16,668 nucleotides of DNA from GCA-003244245 sp036521655. Lineage in GTDB: Bacteria; Actinomycetota; Actinomycetes; Mycobacteriales; Pseudonocardiaceae. How positions within the stretch are numbered: the first letter of the stretch is position 1; every line of letters starts with the position of its first letter. The DNA lies in the NCBI GenBank assembly GCA_036521655.1, contig DATDHI010000354.1:1-16668 (forward strand). The letters run 5' to 3'. Shown piece by piece: positions 1 through 7,163 of this stretch. The position numbers and the translations under genes were made by a program. The notes beneath the pieces were generated by a model. That model saw only the letters and a list, made by a program, of their open reading frames with translations, searched no databases and had not been told where the DNA came from.

Positions 1-1492
1 CCATCCGGTCCAGCACCATCAACGCGCCCGCCTCCGGCTTGAGATCAGGCACCTCAATGAGGCGGGCATGCTCGTTCCACCATCCGGCGTCGGCGACCCG
101 GCTGGTGATCAGCACCGTGCCGGCGACGCTGGGGCGGACCCAGCTGAGGGCGCCGGCCGGGTCATCGGCTGCCACGGTCAGCACGTCGAGGTCGTCGGCG
201 TCATCGAGCACCAGCAACCAGGGCTGGGTGCGGTTATCGAGTCGCCTCCACAGCAGGTCGATTCCGGTCGTGGCCGGGGTGTCCTGAATGGCGTTCAGCT
301 CGTCGACAGTCAGACCGAGCTGGGTGGCCACCGCCAGCATCCCCTTGACCAACTGGTTCGCGTCATCGGCGCTTACCCACCAGACGGCGACGCCGTTGCG
401 CAACGCCTGGTCCGCCACCTGCAGTGCGACGGTGCTCTTCCCGCAGCCGCCCTTGCCGGCCAGAACCTGGATTGCTTCGGTGGGGTCGTCCAGCCGCGCA
501 AGCAACTCGGCGATCAGCTCGTCCCGGCCTCGGACGGTCGGGAGCGCGTGGACCGGAGGCCGGACCTGCCGGGCCAGCGCGTCGCAGGTGAGCGGATCCG
601 CGCCGACCAGACCCGAGACTCCCACCGCTGCGGCCGCCAACGGCGGGACGGGTGATCCATCCAGTTCAGCTCGTTGAACCAGCGCCGCGTCGTAGAGTGT
701 CTCGTAGCCCCCGGCGATCCAATCCTCGCCGAGGACGGTGACGATGGCCTTGAGCAATTCCCGGTCACCGCTGGCCGGAGACAACCTGAGCGTGGTGTTC
801 AGGCGGCTCGCCGGCAGCGTGAATCCGTGCTTGCGCAGCTCTCTGAGCAGCGTCGACCGCGATCGTCCCGGCGCGGGAATCAGCCGCTCCAGCTCGCGGC
901 GCCAGGCGGCGACTGGCCCCTCGGCCGGCACGATGACGGGTCGCCACGGCGTCCGGCGTCCGGTGGGATCCGCTGCCGAGCGTGGCGCGGTAGCGGGAGA
1001 ACGTCCAGCTTCGACGCGGGCGAGAACCGCGCGTGAGGCTCCGCCGGCCGCTGTCGCGATGTCGCGGAGCCGGGCGCAGATCGAGGCGAAGCCGTGATTA
1101 CTCGCGAGGCGTGCGCAGTGTGCCCCGAGATCGATGGCCTCGGCCGCAAGGAACGCCGCCGAGGTGACCAGAAGTCGACGAATGTGGCGGTCGGTGTGCT
1201 CGCTGCCCGAGGTATCGTTGGGTGCTGGCTGGCTGGCCACAATGAGCCGGTCGATGAGGCTGTACCACCGATCGGAAGGCGGGGTGGACGTTTCCACTCC
1301 GGCCCTTGCGAGAAGTGCATCTGCTTCGTCGAGCGCGAGTACTGCGCCGAGCGCCAGGTCATCCACGACCATGAAGAACTCCTCGACCAGGGTGCCGCGG
1401 TCGTCGTCGAAGCCGTCCGGGCTGGGGCCCTCCATGGCAACAGCGTGAAGCGCGCGGGACGGTCGCGTCAACGTCTGGCGCCCCCCGCTCAT
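1..1492 (-). CDS. STAND/NB-ARC-type P-loop ATPase, C-terminus beyond window edge
   Basis: A frame on the minus strand stays open from an ATG at 1492 to the left edge, giving 497 visible residues. An in-frame TGA at 1544-1546 sets the upstream limit; the ATG at 1435 is an alternative start. Walker A is AGKGGCGKST (residues 345-354), Walker B is WLLVLDD (425-431), and GTVLITSR (458-465) fits the sensor/RNBS-B element of NB-ARC ATPases. The order P-loop, LDD, TSR is typical of STAND signalling ATPases, which use nucleotide-driven assembly to activate an attached domain. Residues 1 to about 330 are mostly helical and not recognised; about 198-275 is rich in basic and leucine residues and might be a small helical adaptor. 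The sensor repeats (TPR or WD40 in relatives) would lie outside the window. Divergent from 1549 with only 56 bp between. Could be regulation, antibiotic-cluster control or anti-phage defence; the sequence does not decide. Confidence 0.88.
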   Translation of the reverse strand, partial: MSGGRQTLTRPSRALHAVAMEGPSPDGFDDDRGTLVEEFFMVVDDLALGAVLALDEADALLARAGVETSTPPSDRWYSLIDRLIVASQPAPNDTSGSEHTDRHIRRLLVTSAAFLAAEAIDLGAHCARLASNHGFASICARLRDIATAAGGASRAVLARVEAGRSPATAPRSAADPTGRRTPWRPVIVPAEGPVAAWRRELERLIPAPGRSRSTLLRELRKHGFTLPASRLNTTLRLSPASGDRELLKAIVTVLGEDWIAGGYETLYDAALVQRAELDGSPVPPLAAAAVGVSGLVGADPLTCDALARQVRPPVHALPTVRGRDELIAELLARLDDPTEAIQVLAGKGGCGKSTVALQVADQALRNGVAVWWVSADDANQLVKGMLAVATQLGLTVDELNAIQDTPATTGIDLLWRRLDNRTQPWLLVLDDADDLDVLTVAADDPAGALSWVRPSVAGTVLITSRVADAGWWNEHARLIEVPDLKPEAGALMVLDRM

Positions 1493-1548
1493 GAACGCTG
1501 GGCGACGTCCATGAATCTGTCCCTTGCGGTGCCCGACGTCGCGTCACG

Positions 1549-2508
1549 ATGATCCGACCTATGGACGGTCCGGCCGGCCAGGACGATTTGGCTGCGCTGC
1601 ACCGCTCTGGCGCGTGGCTCGTGGTCTACGGTCGAGGACCGGCGTCCCAGGACATGGCGGAGTACATCAAAGATCGGTGCGCCGAGCGCCAAGTCTCCAC
1701 CGATGTCTGGCCGATCGACGAGATCGGCAAGGTCCATCTTGACCGCTACCCCGGGCTGATCGTCGTGTTGCCGGCCCAGCTCGAGGCGACACCGGCCGAT
1801 TCGCTGAGGCCGGTCGGGCAGTTGCTGGGACTCTACAGATCGAAGAGGCCCCTTGGGCTGGACTGGCTTCTTCAAGGTCGCTGCCAGTGGTTCGAAGCGG
1901 GCGTGGTACAGGTAGTCGGACTTCGCGGCGTCATGGGACATCCGGTGATAAAGGCCGCGATGGATCAGCATAAGGTCTGTGCACGACACCTCATGGACGT
2001 CTCGCAGCCGCCGATCGATGTCTTCCGACCCTACGCCGCAGGCAGCGCCGTGCTCTTGGCGGAGGCGGCCATCAAGTCCGCCGGGGACACCAGCGAGGAA
2101 CCCCGACGCCTCTGGCGTTACATCCGGACGTGGGGAGTCACCGACATCCGAGATGTTCCGGAGTTGCGAAAGTGCATCGAGGAGTGCCGGAATCATTACG
2201 AGAATCCGCGCTTCCCGGCTCTGTATCGCCCGGTGTCGGGGATCCCTGGAAACCGCCTCTATTTCCTACTCGAGCAGCCCGACTACAAGCCCAGCGGTGC
2301 GCAGAAGGCCTGGGCGGAGAACGGCGCGCGAGTCTGGCGGTACGTCAACAAGCAGCTCCTGCAGATCGTGCCCACGTTGGCGCGGCCGGGAGAGCGGGAT
2401 AGGACCAAGGGAGCGCAGCGGGAACTTCGAGAGCTATATCTCGCGCTCTGTCCCCTCGACGCTTACATCCAGCTTGTCGACCAGTCGGAGTGGCCGTCCT
2501 TTTCATGA
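1549..2508 (+). CDS. Uncharacterised 319-residue protein divergent from the STAND ATPase
   Basis: No family is recognised. The start is ATG at 1549, or the in-frame ATG at 1561; neither has a clear Shine-Dalgarno. The N-terminus alternates strand and helix: WLVVYG (23-28), a helix around 33-48, STDVWPI (50-56), then GLIVVLP (69-75). This suggests a Rossmann-like or TIR/flavodoxin-like alpha/beta fold, but no catalytic motif can be assigned. The C-terminal half is helical and rich in Arg, Trp and Tyr. No signal peptide or membrane segment is seen. It sits 56 bp from the divergent NB-ARC gene, so the two may share a control region, and is followed after 87 bp by a small membrane protein in the same direction. 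Third positions are less G/C-biased than in the operon at 8.9-13.9 kb, which fits an accessory origin. The reading frame is well supported; the function is unknown. Confidence 0.75.
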   Translation: MIRPMDGPAGQDDLAALHRSGAWLVVYGRGPASQDMAEYIKDRCAERQVSTDVWPIDEIGKVHLDRYPGLIVVLPAQLEATPADSLRPVGQLLGLYRSKRPLGLDWLLQGRCQWFEAGVVQVVGLRGVMGHPVIKAAMDQHKVCARHLMDVSQPPIDVFRPYAAGSAVLLAEAAIKSAGDTSEEPRRLWRYIRTWGVTDIRDVPELRKCIEECRNHYENPRFPALYRPVSGIPGNRLYFLLEQPDYKPSGAQKAWAENGARVWRYVNKQLLQIVPTLARPGERDRTKGAQRELRELYLALCPLDAYIQLVDQSEWPSFS

Positions 2509-2595
2509 TCGAATTTTCGGCTCATGTTCATGGAGTGCTGAACCAATCACGCTCCGCGGGTCGTCCGAGTCCGGATTCGGGCGTATTCAGGCAGT

Positions 2596-2895
2596 ATGTC
2601 CGAACACCGTCGCCTACACGTCTCGCTCATCCTGTGGTTGGTCCGCACGAAGCACCACGGCCGCAGCCTCGACGAGGACGCTCTCGCGGTCAGCTCGAAG
2701 ATCAGGCCCCTCGCGGTCGCGGTGCGGGTCGTCTCGAACTCCGTCTTGGCTTTCTTCCGAGTCTGGGCAGTTGGCCAGCTCAGCGGCATGAACAGCAGCG
2801 CGGCCATGCTCATAGCTGGCCTGGCCGCCATAGCCAGGCTGATCTCGGCATGGTTAGCTCTCCGAGATGACTCACCGAGACACGACGACCCGTGA
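2596..2895 (+). CDS. Small hypothetical membrane-associated protein
   Basis: This 99-residue frame starts with ATG at 2596 (MSEHRRLHVSLILWL) and ends in a TGA at 2893-2895. It has strong G/C preference at third positions, which the overlapping minus-strand frame lacks. Residues 1-15 are weakly hydrophobic. Residues about 45-90 (VSNSVLAFF and AAMLIAGLAAIARLISAWLAL) are hydrophobic enough for one or two membrane segments. The last residues, RHDDP, lie in the left arm of the inverted repeat at 2882-2941. No clear ribosome-binding site is seen. It is in line with the 1549 gene and could be co-transcribed with it. Product family not recognised. Confidence 0.6.
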   Translation: MSEHRRLHVSLILWLVRTKHHGRSLDEDALAVSSKIRPLAVAVRVVSNSVLAFFRVWAVGQLSGMNSSAAMLIAGLAAIARLISAWLALRDDSPRHDDP

Positions 2896-2941
2896 GTGGC
2901 GATGAGAGCTATAGGTCGCAACGCCGCTCACGGGTCGTCGT
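2882..2941. terminator. Bidirectional hairpin terminator shared by two convergent genes
   Basis: Two 20-nt arms (2882-2901 and 2922-2941) are complementary with a single non-Watson-Crick position (T at 2897 opposite G at 2926), around a 20-nt loop. There is no T-tract, as is common for actinobacterial terminators. The arms contain the stop codons and last codons of the convergent genes at 2596-2895 and 2928-4502, so both proteins end in Asp-Asp-Pro. Confidence 0.8.
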
Positions 2942-4502
2942 CGCCGAGCCCGGCGTGCTCCAGGTCGAGCTGCCGCTGGATTCGTCGACGGGTGGCGTCG
3001 GTGATCGCACCCGTGTGGTAGAGGTGGTCGAGTTCGGCGCTTTCCACCGCCAGGAGGTCACGCCGCAGCTGACGGTATGTCGAGACAGCGGGGGCTGGTT
3101 CCCCGTTGTCGTTTTGTTTAATACGCTCGATACGGTCCTGCCAGCTGTTGCGGAGCTGCTCGATCACGAATTCCGGGGCGGTTTCTGTTTCGGTGACGTG
3201 ATCGAGGTGCGACAGCCCGGCGCGGGCCAGGTGTAGCCGCGCGGAGGTGTGCTCCTGCCGGACGTCCTCGGCTGTGACGGCGATACCGGCTCGCCGGACC
3301 AACGGCGCGAGAGTGAACCCCTGTATGACCAGTGTGATGACGATGACCGCGATGGTCAGCAGCAAGACCAGGTCCCGACCGGGAAGCGCATCTCCACTAC
3401 TGGCGATCAGCGGTATCGACAGCGCCGCGGCCAGCGGCACCACACCGCGGGCGCCGGCCCACGACACCACGGCCGGCACCTGCCAGGTAGACCCCTCGAC
3501 GCCCCGGCGTCGCTGCCGGATCGCCGACAACGGGAACACCCACGCCACCCGGACCACCATCAACGTGGCGGCGATCGCCAGCGCCTGCAGCGGCCATTGG
3601 GGGTCGATACCCACCGTTGCTCGGACCAGCGCGGGCAGTTGCAGGCCGATAAGGCCGAACACCACGCTTTCCAGCAGGAACACGACCGTCTGATAGACCG
3701 CGCTGAGCTGCAGGCGGATGTGCGCGTTGGTCAGCCGGGTGACCTGGGTGCCAAGGATGACGCTGGCCACCACGACGGCGGTGACTCCCGAGGCATGGAT
3801 CGACTCCGCCAGCACGTAGGCCGCGTAGGGGGTAACCAGTGCGATGACGGTCTCCAGCATCGGGTCCTCGGTGCGCCGCCGGATCAGGAAGGCACCCCCG
3901 GCGATGAGGGCGCCCACCGCTACACCCCCGCCGGCCAGGAGGGCGAACTCGGCGAGCGGGTGTCCCCAGGAGACCGAGCCGCCAGCGATGGCCAGCGACA
4001 ACGCGACCCGGAACAGCACCAGGCTCGTCGCGTCGTTGAACAGGCTCTCGGCCTGCACCAGCGCCTGCACCCGCGGGGGCAAGGACAGCCGGCGCCCCAG
4101 CGCCGCGACCGCCACCGGGTCGGTGCTGGCCAGCACGGTCCCCAGCACGAAGGCCATGCCCACCGACAGCGGGGTGAGCGCGATCGCGACGGCACCCACT
4201 GCGGCAGCGGAGACCAGCACCAGCCCCACGGCGAGCACGGCGACCGGGCGCCACACGGTTCGAAGGTCCCGCCAGGGCAGTTCCTCCCCGGCGGCGAACA
4301 GCAGGGGTGGCAGCACGACCAGGCTCACGACCTCCGGGGTGACCACGATGGCGGGCACGCCCGGCAGCAGCCCGACGACCACCCCGGCAACGACGAGCAG
4401 CGAAGGCGCCGGGACGCGCAGCCGCTGCGCGAAGGTCGTGACGACCGTGGCCAGCACGACGAGGAACAGGACGGTCTCGACACTGCGCATACCGCTGGGC
4501 AT
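2928..4502 (-). CDS. CPA1-family Na+/H+ antiporter (NhaP-like)
   Basis: A 524-residue integral membrane protein exchanging Na+ (or K+) for protons across the plasma membrane, for pH and salt homeostasis. Residues 1 to about 420 hold roughly a dozen hydrophobic segments. Diagnostic CPA1 motifs are ASTDPVAVAALGRRL (125-139), with the unwound-helix TDP, and ESLFNDATSLVLF (152-164), with the Asn-Asp ion-binding pair. A later SWAGARGVVPLAAALSIP matches the conserved W-x-G-x-R-G element. The charged cytoplasmic tail of about 100 residues contains helices typical of bacterial CPA1 proteins. The start at 4502 has a good GGAGGAG about 9 nt upstream; the ATG four codons later is possible. It lies 111 bp downstream of sigC on the same strand, so co-transcription is possible. 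Direction and ion specificity are not decided by the sequence. Confidence 0.93.
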   Translation of the reverse strand: MPSGMRSVETVLFLVVLATVVTTFAQRLRVPAPSLLVVAGVVVGLLPGVPAIVVTPEVVSLVVLPPLLFAAGEELPWRDLRTVWRPVAVLAVGLVLVSAAAVGAVAIALTPLSVGMAFVLGTVLASTDPVAVAALGRRLSLPPRVQALVQAESLFNDATSLVLFRVALSLAIAGGSVSWGHPLAEFALLAGGGVAVGALIAGGAFLIRRRTEDPMLETVIALVTPYAAYVLAESIHASGVTAVVVASVILGTQVTRLTNAHIRLQLSAVYQTVVFLLESVVFGLIGLQLPALVRATVGIDPQWPLQALAIAATLMVVRVAWVFPLSAIRQRRRGVEGSTWQVPAVVSWAGARGVVPLAAALSIPLIASSGDALPGRDLVLLLTIAVIVITLVIQGFTLAPLVRRAGIAVTAEDVRQEHTSARLHLARAGLSHLDHVTETETAPEFVIEQLRNSWQDRIERIKQNDNGEPAPAVSTYRQLRRDLLAVESAELDHLYHTGAITDATRRRIQRQLDLEHAGLGDDDP

Positions 4503-4613
4503 GACCGGTGCTCCTCCGCGCGTCCTGCCGTCAATGCCGACCAGACTTCCCGGCGCACCTGGGAGAGAACTGTACTCGAGCCCACGGGGTATGATCTTGA
4601 CTGTGCTGCAGTA

Positions 4614-5195
4614 TCAGTGACCGGTAGCGGGTTGACCGGGTAGGCCGGGGGCGTTCATGGCGCGGATGAGGTCGTCCCGCGCCCGTGCCACCCGGGATCG
4701 GATGGTGCCGACGGGACACCCGCACACCTGCGCGGCGGCCGCGTAGCTGAGGTCCAGCATCTGGGTGAGCACGAAGGCGTCCCGGCGATCGGGTTCTAGC
4801 CCGGCCACCAGTTCGCGGAGCAACACGCCCTCGTCGCACCCCGATCGCCGGTGTGCCGGGCTTACGGCGGCGAGGGTGTCCCAGTCGTCGACCGGGGTGG
4901 TGCGCGGCCGTGCCACGGTCCATCGCACCTGGTCAGCGGCGACCCGGCGGGCAATCGAGAGCAGCCAGGTGCGGGCCGAGGAGCGACTGGCGAAGCGCGG
5001 CAGGGACCGGATGGCCCGCAGGTAGGTCTCCTGGGTGAGGTCCTCGGCCTCGCCGCGCTCGCAGAGATGGGTGAGGAAGCGGTGCACGTCGCGCTGCGTG
5101 GCGCGGATGAAGGCGGCCAGGGCGGCACGATCGCCAGCGCCGGCGGAGAGCGCGAGCTCGGTGATCTCCGCATCATCTGGTCGGGGGTCACCCAT
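4614..5195 (-). CDS. sigC: ECF RNA polymerase sigma factor, SigC-type
   Basis: A 193-residue group IV sigma factor. Region 2 spans about residues 25-95, with EDLTQETYLRAIRSLPRF (51-68) and the SSARTWLLSIARRVAADQVR stretch of regions 2.3/2.4. Region 4 is about 125-180, with LSYAAAAQVCGCPVGTIRSR (149-168) as the helix-turn-helix that reads the -35 element. These blocks closely match mycobacterial SigC as remembered, notably RFASRSSARTWLL and CGCPVGTIRSRVARARD. No anti-sigma gene is adjacent, as is also the case for SigC in mycobacteria. The ATG at 5195 has no obvious Shine-Dalgarno. The 134-bp gap to the divergent DUF3558 gene must hold both promoters. The exact subfamily label is an inference from motif similarity. 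Confidence 0.9.
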   Translation of the reverse strand: MGDPRPDDAEITELALSAGAGDRAALAAFIRATQRDVHRFLTHLCERGEAEDLTQETYLRAIRSLPRFASRSSARTWLLSIARRVAADQVRWTVARPRTTPVDDWDTLAAVSPAHRRSGCDEGVLLRELVAGLEPDRRDAFVLTQMLDLSYAAAAQVCGCPVGTIRSRVARARDDLIRAMNAPGLPGQPATGH

Positions 5196-5329
5196 GCGGG
5201 CAGGGTAAACCTGAGATTTATTGTTCGCCCCTTACGGGATACCCGTTGCCCACGCTGTCCGTGGTCGTTCTCCTCAGTGCAGCCATCTATCGGCGCCGTT
5301 GGACCTCCGACGGGTGAGGGGAAAGCACT

Positions 5330-6088
5330 GTGAGTTTGGAAGACACGGTGAGGTTAGAGGACACGGTGAGTGTGGAAGAGCGGGCTGAGCGACGCCGCCT
5401 GCCGGCGCTCGTCAGAGCTATCCGGCGCCCGGGGGCGTTATTGCTGGTCGCACCGCTGGTGAGCGCCTTGCTGGTGGCCGGATTGGTTAGTGCTCTGCTG
5501 GTCAGCCGGAGCGAGGCGAGTCCGGATCCTCTCGACGAGGTCGTACCGCAGGCCTCGCCGGTGTCGGACCCGGCTTCGGTGTCGGACCCGGCGCCGGTGT
5601 CGGACCCGGCGCCGGTGTCGGACCCGGTGTCGCCGGTGAGCGCGCCTGTTGAGTCGATCCCGCCGGTGCAGAGTCCCAGGAACCTGGCGGGCACGTCGCC
5701 CTGCGACCTGCTTACCCCTGCGCAGCTCGCCGCCAGCCGGATCGATCAGCCAGGTCGGCCCAAGACCGTGCTGGGCGCCCCCGGTTGCGTGTGGAACGAC
5801 AGTGCTCACACCCGGGAGATCTCCGTGTTCGAGTATCTCGGGACGAATACGTTGGACCGCATGATGGTCGTGCGGACCAGTTACCCGGTTTTCGAGATCA
5901 CCCAGGTGGCAGGTCATCCGGCGATCCGCACTAAGGAGGCAGTCGCCGACCCTAGCTGCTTCGTGCACGTCGGCGCGGCCGATCAGCAGACGGTGGGCGT
6001 CCGCGTCACCTCGCTGGACGAGCCGTGTGGGTCGGCGGCGCAGCTCGCCGCGACCGTTATCGGCAACCTGCCGGCCGTGCAGGGCTGA
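5330..6088 (+). CDS. Membrane-anchored DUF3558 protein with a VSDPAP repeat linker
   Basis: A 252-residue protein starting at GTG 5330, with a purine-rich ribosome-binding site (GAGGGGAAAG) just upstream. The order is: a charged cytoplasmic N-terminus carrying a six-residue duplication (LEDTVR, LEDTVS; 3-14); one membrane helix (about 35-58); a Ser/Pro/Val/Asp linker (about 62-118) with four VSDPxx repeats; then a DUF3558-like domain (about 122-250). That domain shows SPCDLLTPAQLA (123-134) and GAPGCVWND (149-157), the spaced cysteines seen in DUF3558, plus two further cysteines towards the C-terminus. DUF3558 proteins are actinobacterial envelope proteins, usually lipoproteins, of unknown function; here the anchor is a helix rather than a lipobox. 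Expected outside the membrane on an extended stalk. It is divergent from sigC and may be in its regulon, which is speculative. Confidence 0.82.
   Translation: MSLEDTVRLEDTVSVEERAERRRLPALVRAIRRPGALLLVAPLVSALLVAGLVSALLVSRSEASPDPLDEVVPQASPVSDPASVSDPAPVSDPAPVSDPVSPVSAPVESIPPVQSPRNLAGTSPCDLLTPAQLAASRIDQPGRPKTVLGAPGCVWNDSAHTREISVFEYLGTNTLDRMMVVRTSYPVFEITQVAGHPAIRTKEAVADPSCFVHVGAADQQTVGVRVTSLDEPCGSAAQLAATVIGNLPAVQG
5561..5632 (+). repeat. Four in-frame 18-bp tandem repeats (VSDPxx)
   Basis: Units start at 5561, 5579, 5597 and 5615 and each begins GTGTCGGACCCGG. The two central copies are identical; the outer ones differ in the last few bases. They encode VSDPAS, VSDPAP, VSDPAP and VSDPVS, the stalk of the DUF3558 protein. 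In-frame length variation by slippage or recombination would be expected. Confidence 0.95.
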
Positions 6089-6097
6089 GGGGAGGAA
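6088..6097 (+). promoter_or_regulatory. Strong Shine-Dalgarno without a canonical start at the right distance
   Basis: AGGGGAGGAA directly follows the DUF3558 stop codon. It is the best ribosome-binding sequence near the CtaG-like gene, yet the assigned GTG start is about 50 nt further on. No ATG, GTG or TTG in the CtaG frame lies between them; only ACG 6110, CTG 6113, ATT 6119 and CTG 6131 do. It therefore bears on where that gene really starts. Confidence 0.45.
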
Positions 6098-6148
6098 CCC
6101 TCGACCGTTACGCTGGCAATTATCCCTCCGCTGACCTGGCACACTGCA

Positions 6149-7072
6149 GTGACGACCTGGACGTCGGCTCCCATCGTCGACGTGCTGGCGGTGTTCGCTG
6201 TAGCCGGTTACCTGGTTGCGGTGCGGCGCCTCCCGGGAACGGCCTGGCCGGCACACCGGACGGCGTGCTGGCTGGGCGGCGTGGTGGTACTGCTGGTCTC
6301 GGTGCACAGCAGCATCGAGGTGTACGGGCATGCGCTGCTGTGGGTACACATGATCCAGCATCTGTTGCTGATCATGGTCGTGCCGGTGTTGCTGGTGTGG
6401 GCGCAACCGATCCGCCTTGCCTGGGGCCGGATCCCGGGGGGCCAAGTAGCCCGGTGGTTGACCTTCCCGGTACTGGCGATGGGCTTCTACACGGCGGTCC
6501 TGGTGATCACCCATCTCACCGGTTTCCCGGAGGCGATGGCGACTCAGACGTGGGCTCACAACACCGAGCAGGTCCTGTACCTGGTCAGTGGCTACCTGCT
6601 GTTCCTGCCGTTGGTGGGTTCAGAGGCCAGCCCGTGGTCGGTGCCGCACCTCGTGCGGTTCGCAGTGCTAGGGCTGGCGATGGGGGCTGACACGCTGGTC
6701 GGTGTGGCGCTGATGCTGACCGGGCAGCCGCTGGCCCCCAGCACGATGCTGATGCGGCCGGGCTGGGGACCCAGCCTGCTGGAGGACCAGGGCTGGTCAG
6801 GCGCGATCATGTGGGTCGGTGGTGACAGCCTGATGATGGTGCTCATGTTGGCTGTCGTGGCGCAGTGGAGCGCTATCGGGTCCCGGGCCCGACTCGGCGA
6901 CTGGCTGGAATCTGCCCGCCGCCAGTCCCTGGTCGGAATCGGCCCGCCGTGCGGCGCCGATCGTGACACCGTGGGCGCCAGCAGCGACATCGACGCCGAC
7001 GAGGCCGCTCGCCAGGCCTACAACCGCATGCTCGCCAACCTGCACCGCCGCTCGTCGCCCCCCACCCCGTGA
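6149..7072 (+). CDS. CtaG-like (caa3-type) cytochrome c oxidase assembly membrane protein
   Basis: A 307-residue polytopic membrane protein of the CtaG/caa3 assembly family, linked to maturation of haem-copper oxidase. The hallmark is the block VHSSIEVYGHALLWVHMIQH (52-71), with paired histidines (H61, H67, H71) in a membrane helix, followed by LLLIMVVPVLLVWAQPIRLAW. Six to seven hydrophobic segments follow, then a hydrophilic C-terminal tail from about residue 245. GTG 6149 is the first canonical start after the upstream stop, but it has no ribosome-binding site. The codons just before it would encode LAIIPPLTWHTAVTTW, which resembles the usual N-terminus of this family, so the true start may be a rare codon near 6110-6119. 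It follows the DUF3558 gene closely and converges on glpX. No other oxidase subunit genes are in the window. Confidence 0.85.
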   Translation: MTTWTSAPIVDVLAVFAVAGYLVAVRRLPGTAWPAHRTACWLGGVVVLLVSVHSSIEVYGHALLWVHMIQHLLLIMVVPVLLVWAQPIRLAWGRIPGGQVARWLTFPVLAMGFYTAVLVITHLTGFPEAMATQTWAHNTEQVLYLVSGYLLFLPLVGSEASPWSVPHLVRFAVLGLAMGADTLVGVALMLTGQPLAPSTMLMRPGWGPSLLEDQGWSGAIMWVGGDSLMMVLMLAVVAQWSAIGSRARLGDWLESARRQSLVGIGPPCGADRDTVGASSDIDADEAARQAYNRMLANLHRRSSPPTP

Positions 7073-7097
7073 TCGAGCCAGGATCGAGCCGCGACAC

Positions 7098-7144
7098 GGA
7101 TGCTTGTCGCTGTTTTGAACCGCTCAGGACAGCGACATGCATCC
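7098..7144. terminator. Hairpin terminator between the CtaG-like gene and glpX
   Basis: Fifteen-nt arms (7098-7112 and 7130-7144) pair with one mismatch around a 17-nt loop that contains TTTT. The structure lies between the convergent genes ending at 7072 and 7164 and can serve both. Just before it, ATCGAGCC occurs twice (about 7073-7090). Confidence 0.7.
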
Positions 7145-7163
7145 ATGTGGTGCTGGCGTGGTG

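Noticed and set aside
68..1552. Several plus-strand and other minus-strand open frames at the left end
   Set aside because: They are shadows of the NB-ARC gene, whose frame has Walker A and B motifs in the right order and spacing.
3249..4643. A 464-codon open frame on the plus strand across the antiporter gene
   Set aside because: Its translation is low-complexity (Gln, His, Arg, Asp, Gly) and it lies antisense to a gene with clear CPA1 motifs; it is a by-product of high-GC codon bias.
5561..5632. Tandem repeats as a possible CRISPR array
   Set aside because: The repeats are directly adjacent, in frame and coding, with no spacers; no CRISPR array or cas gene is present.
5438..6559. A 373-codon minus-strand open frame opposite the DUF3558 and CtaG-like genes
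   Set aside because: Low-complexity antisense translation; both plus-strand genes have recognisable domains.
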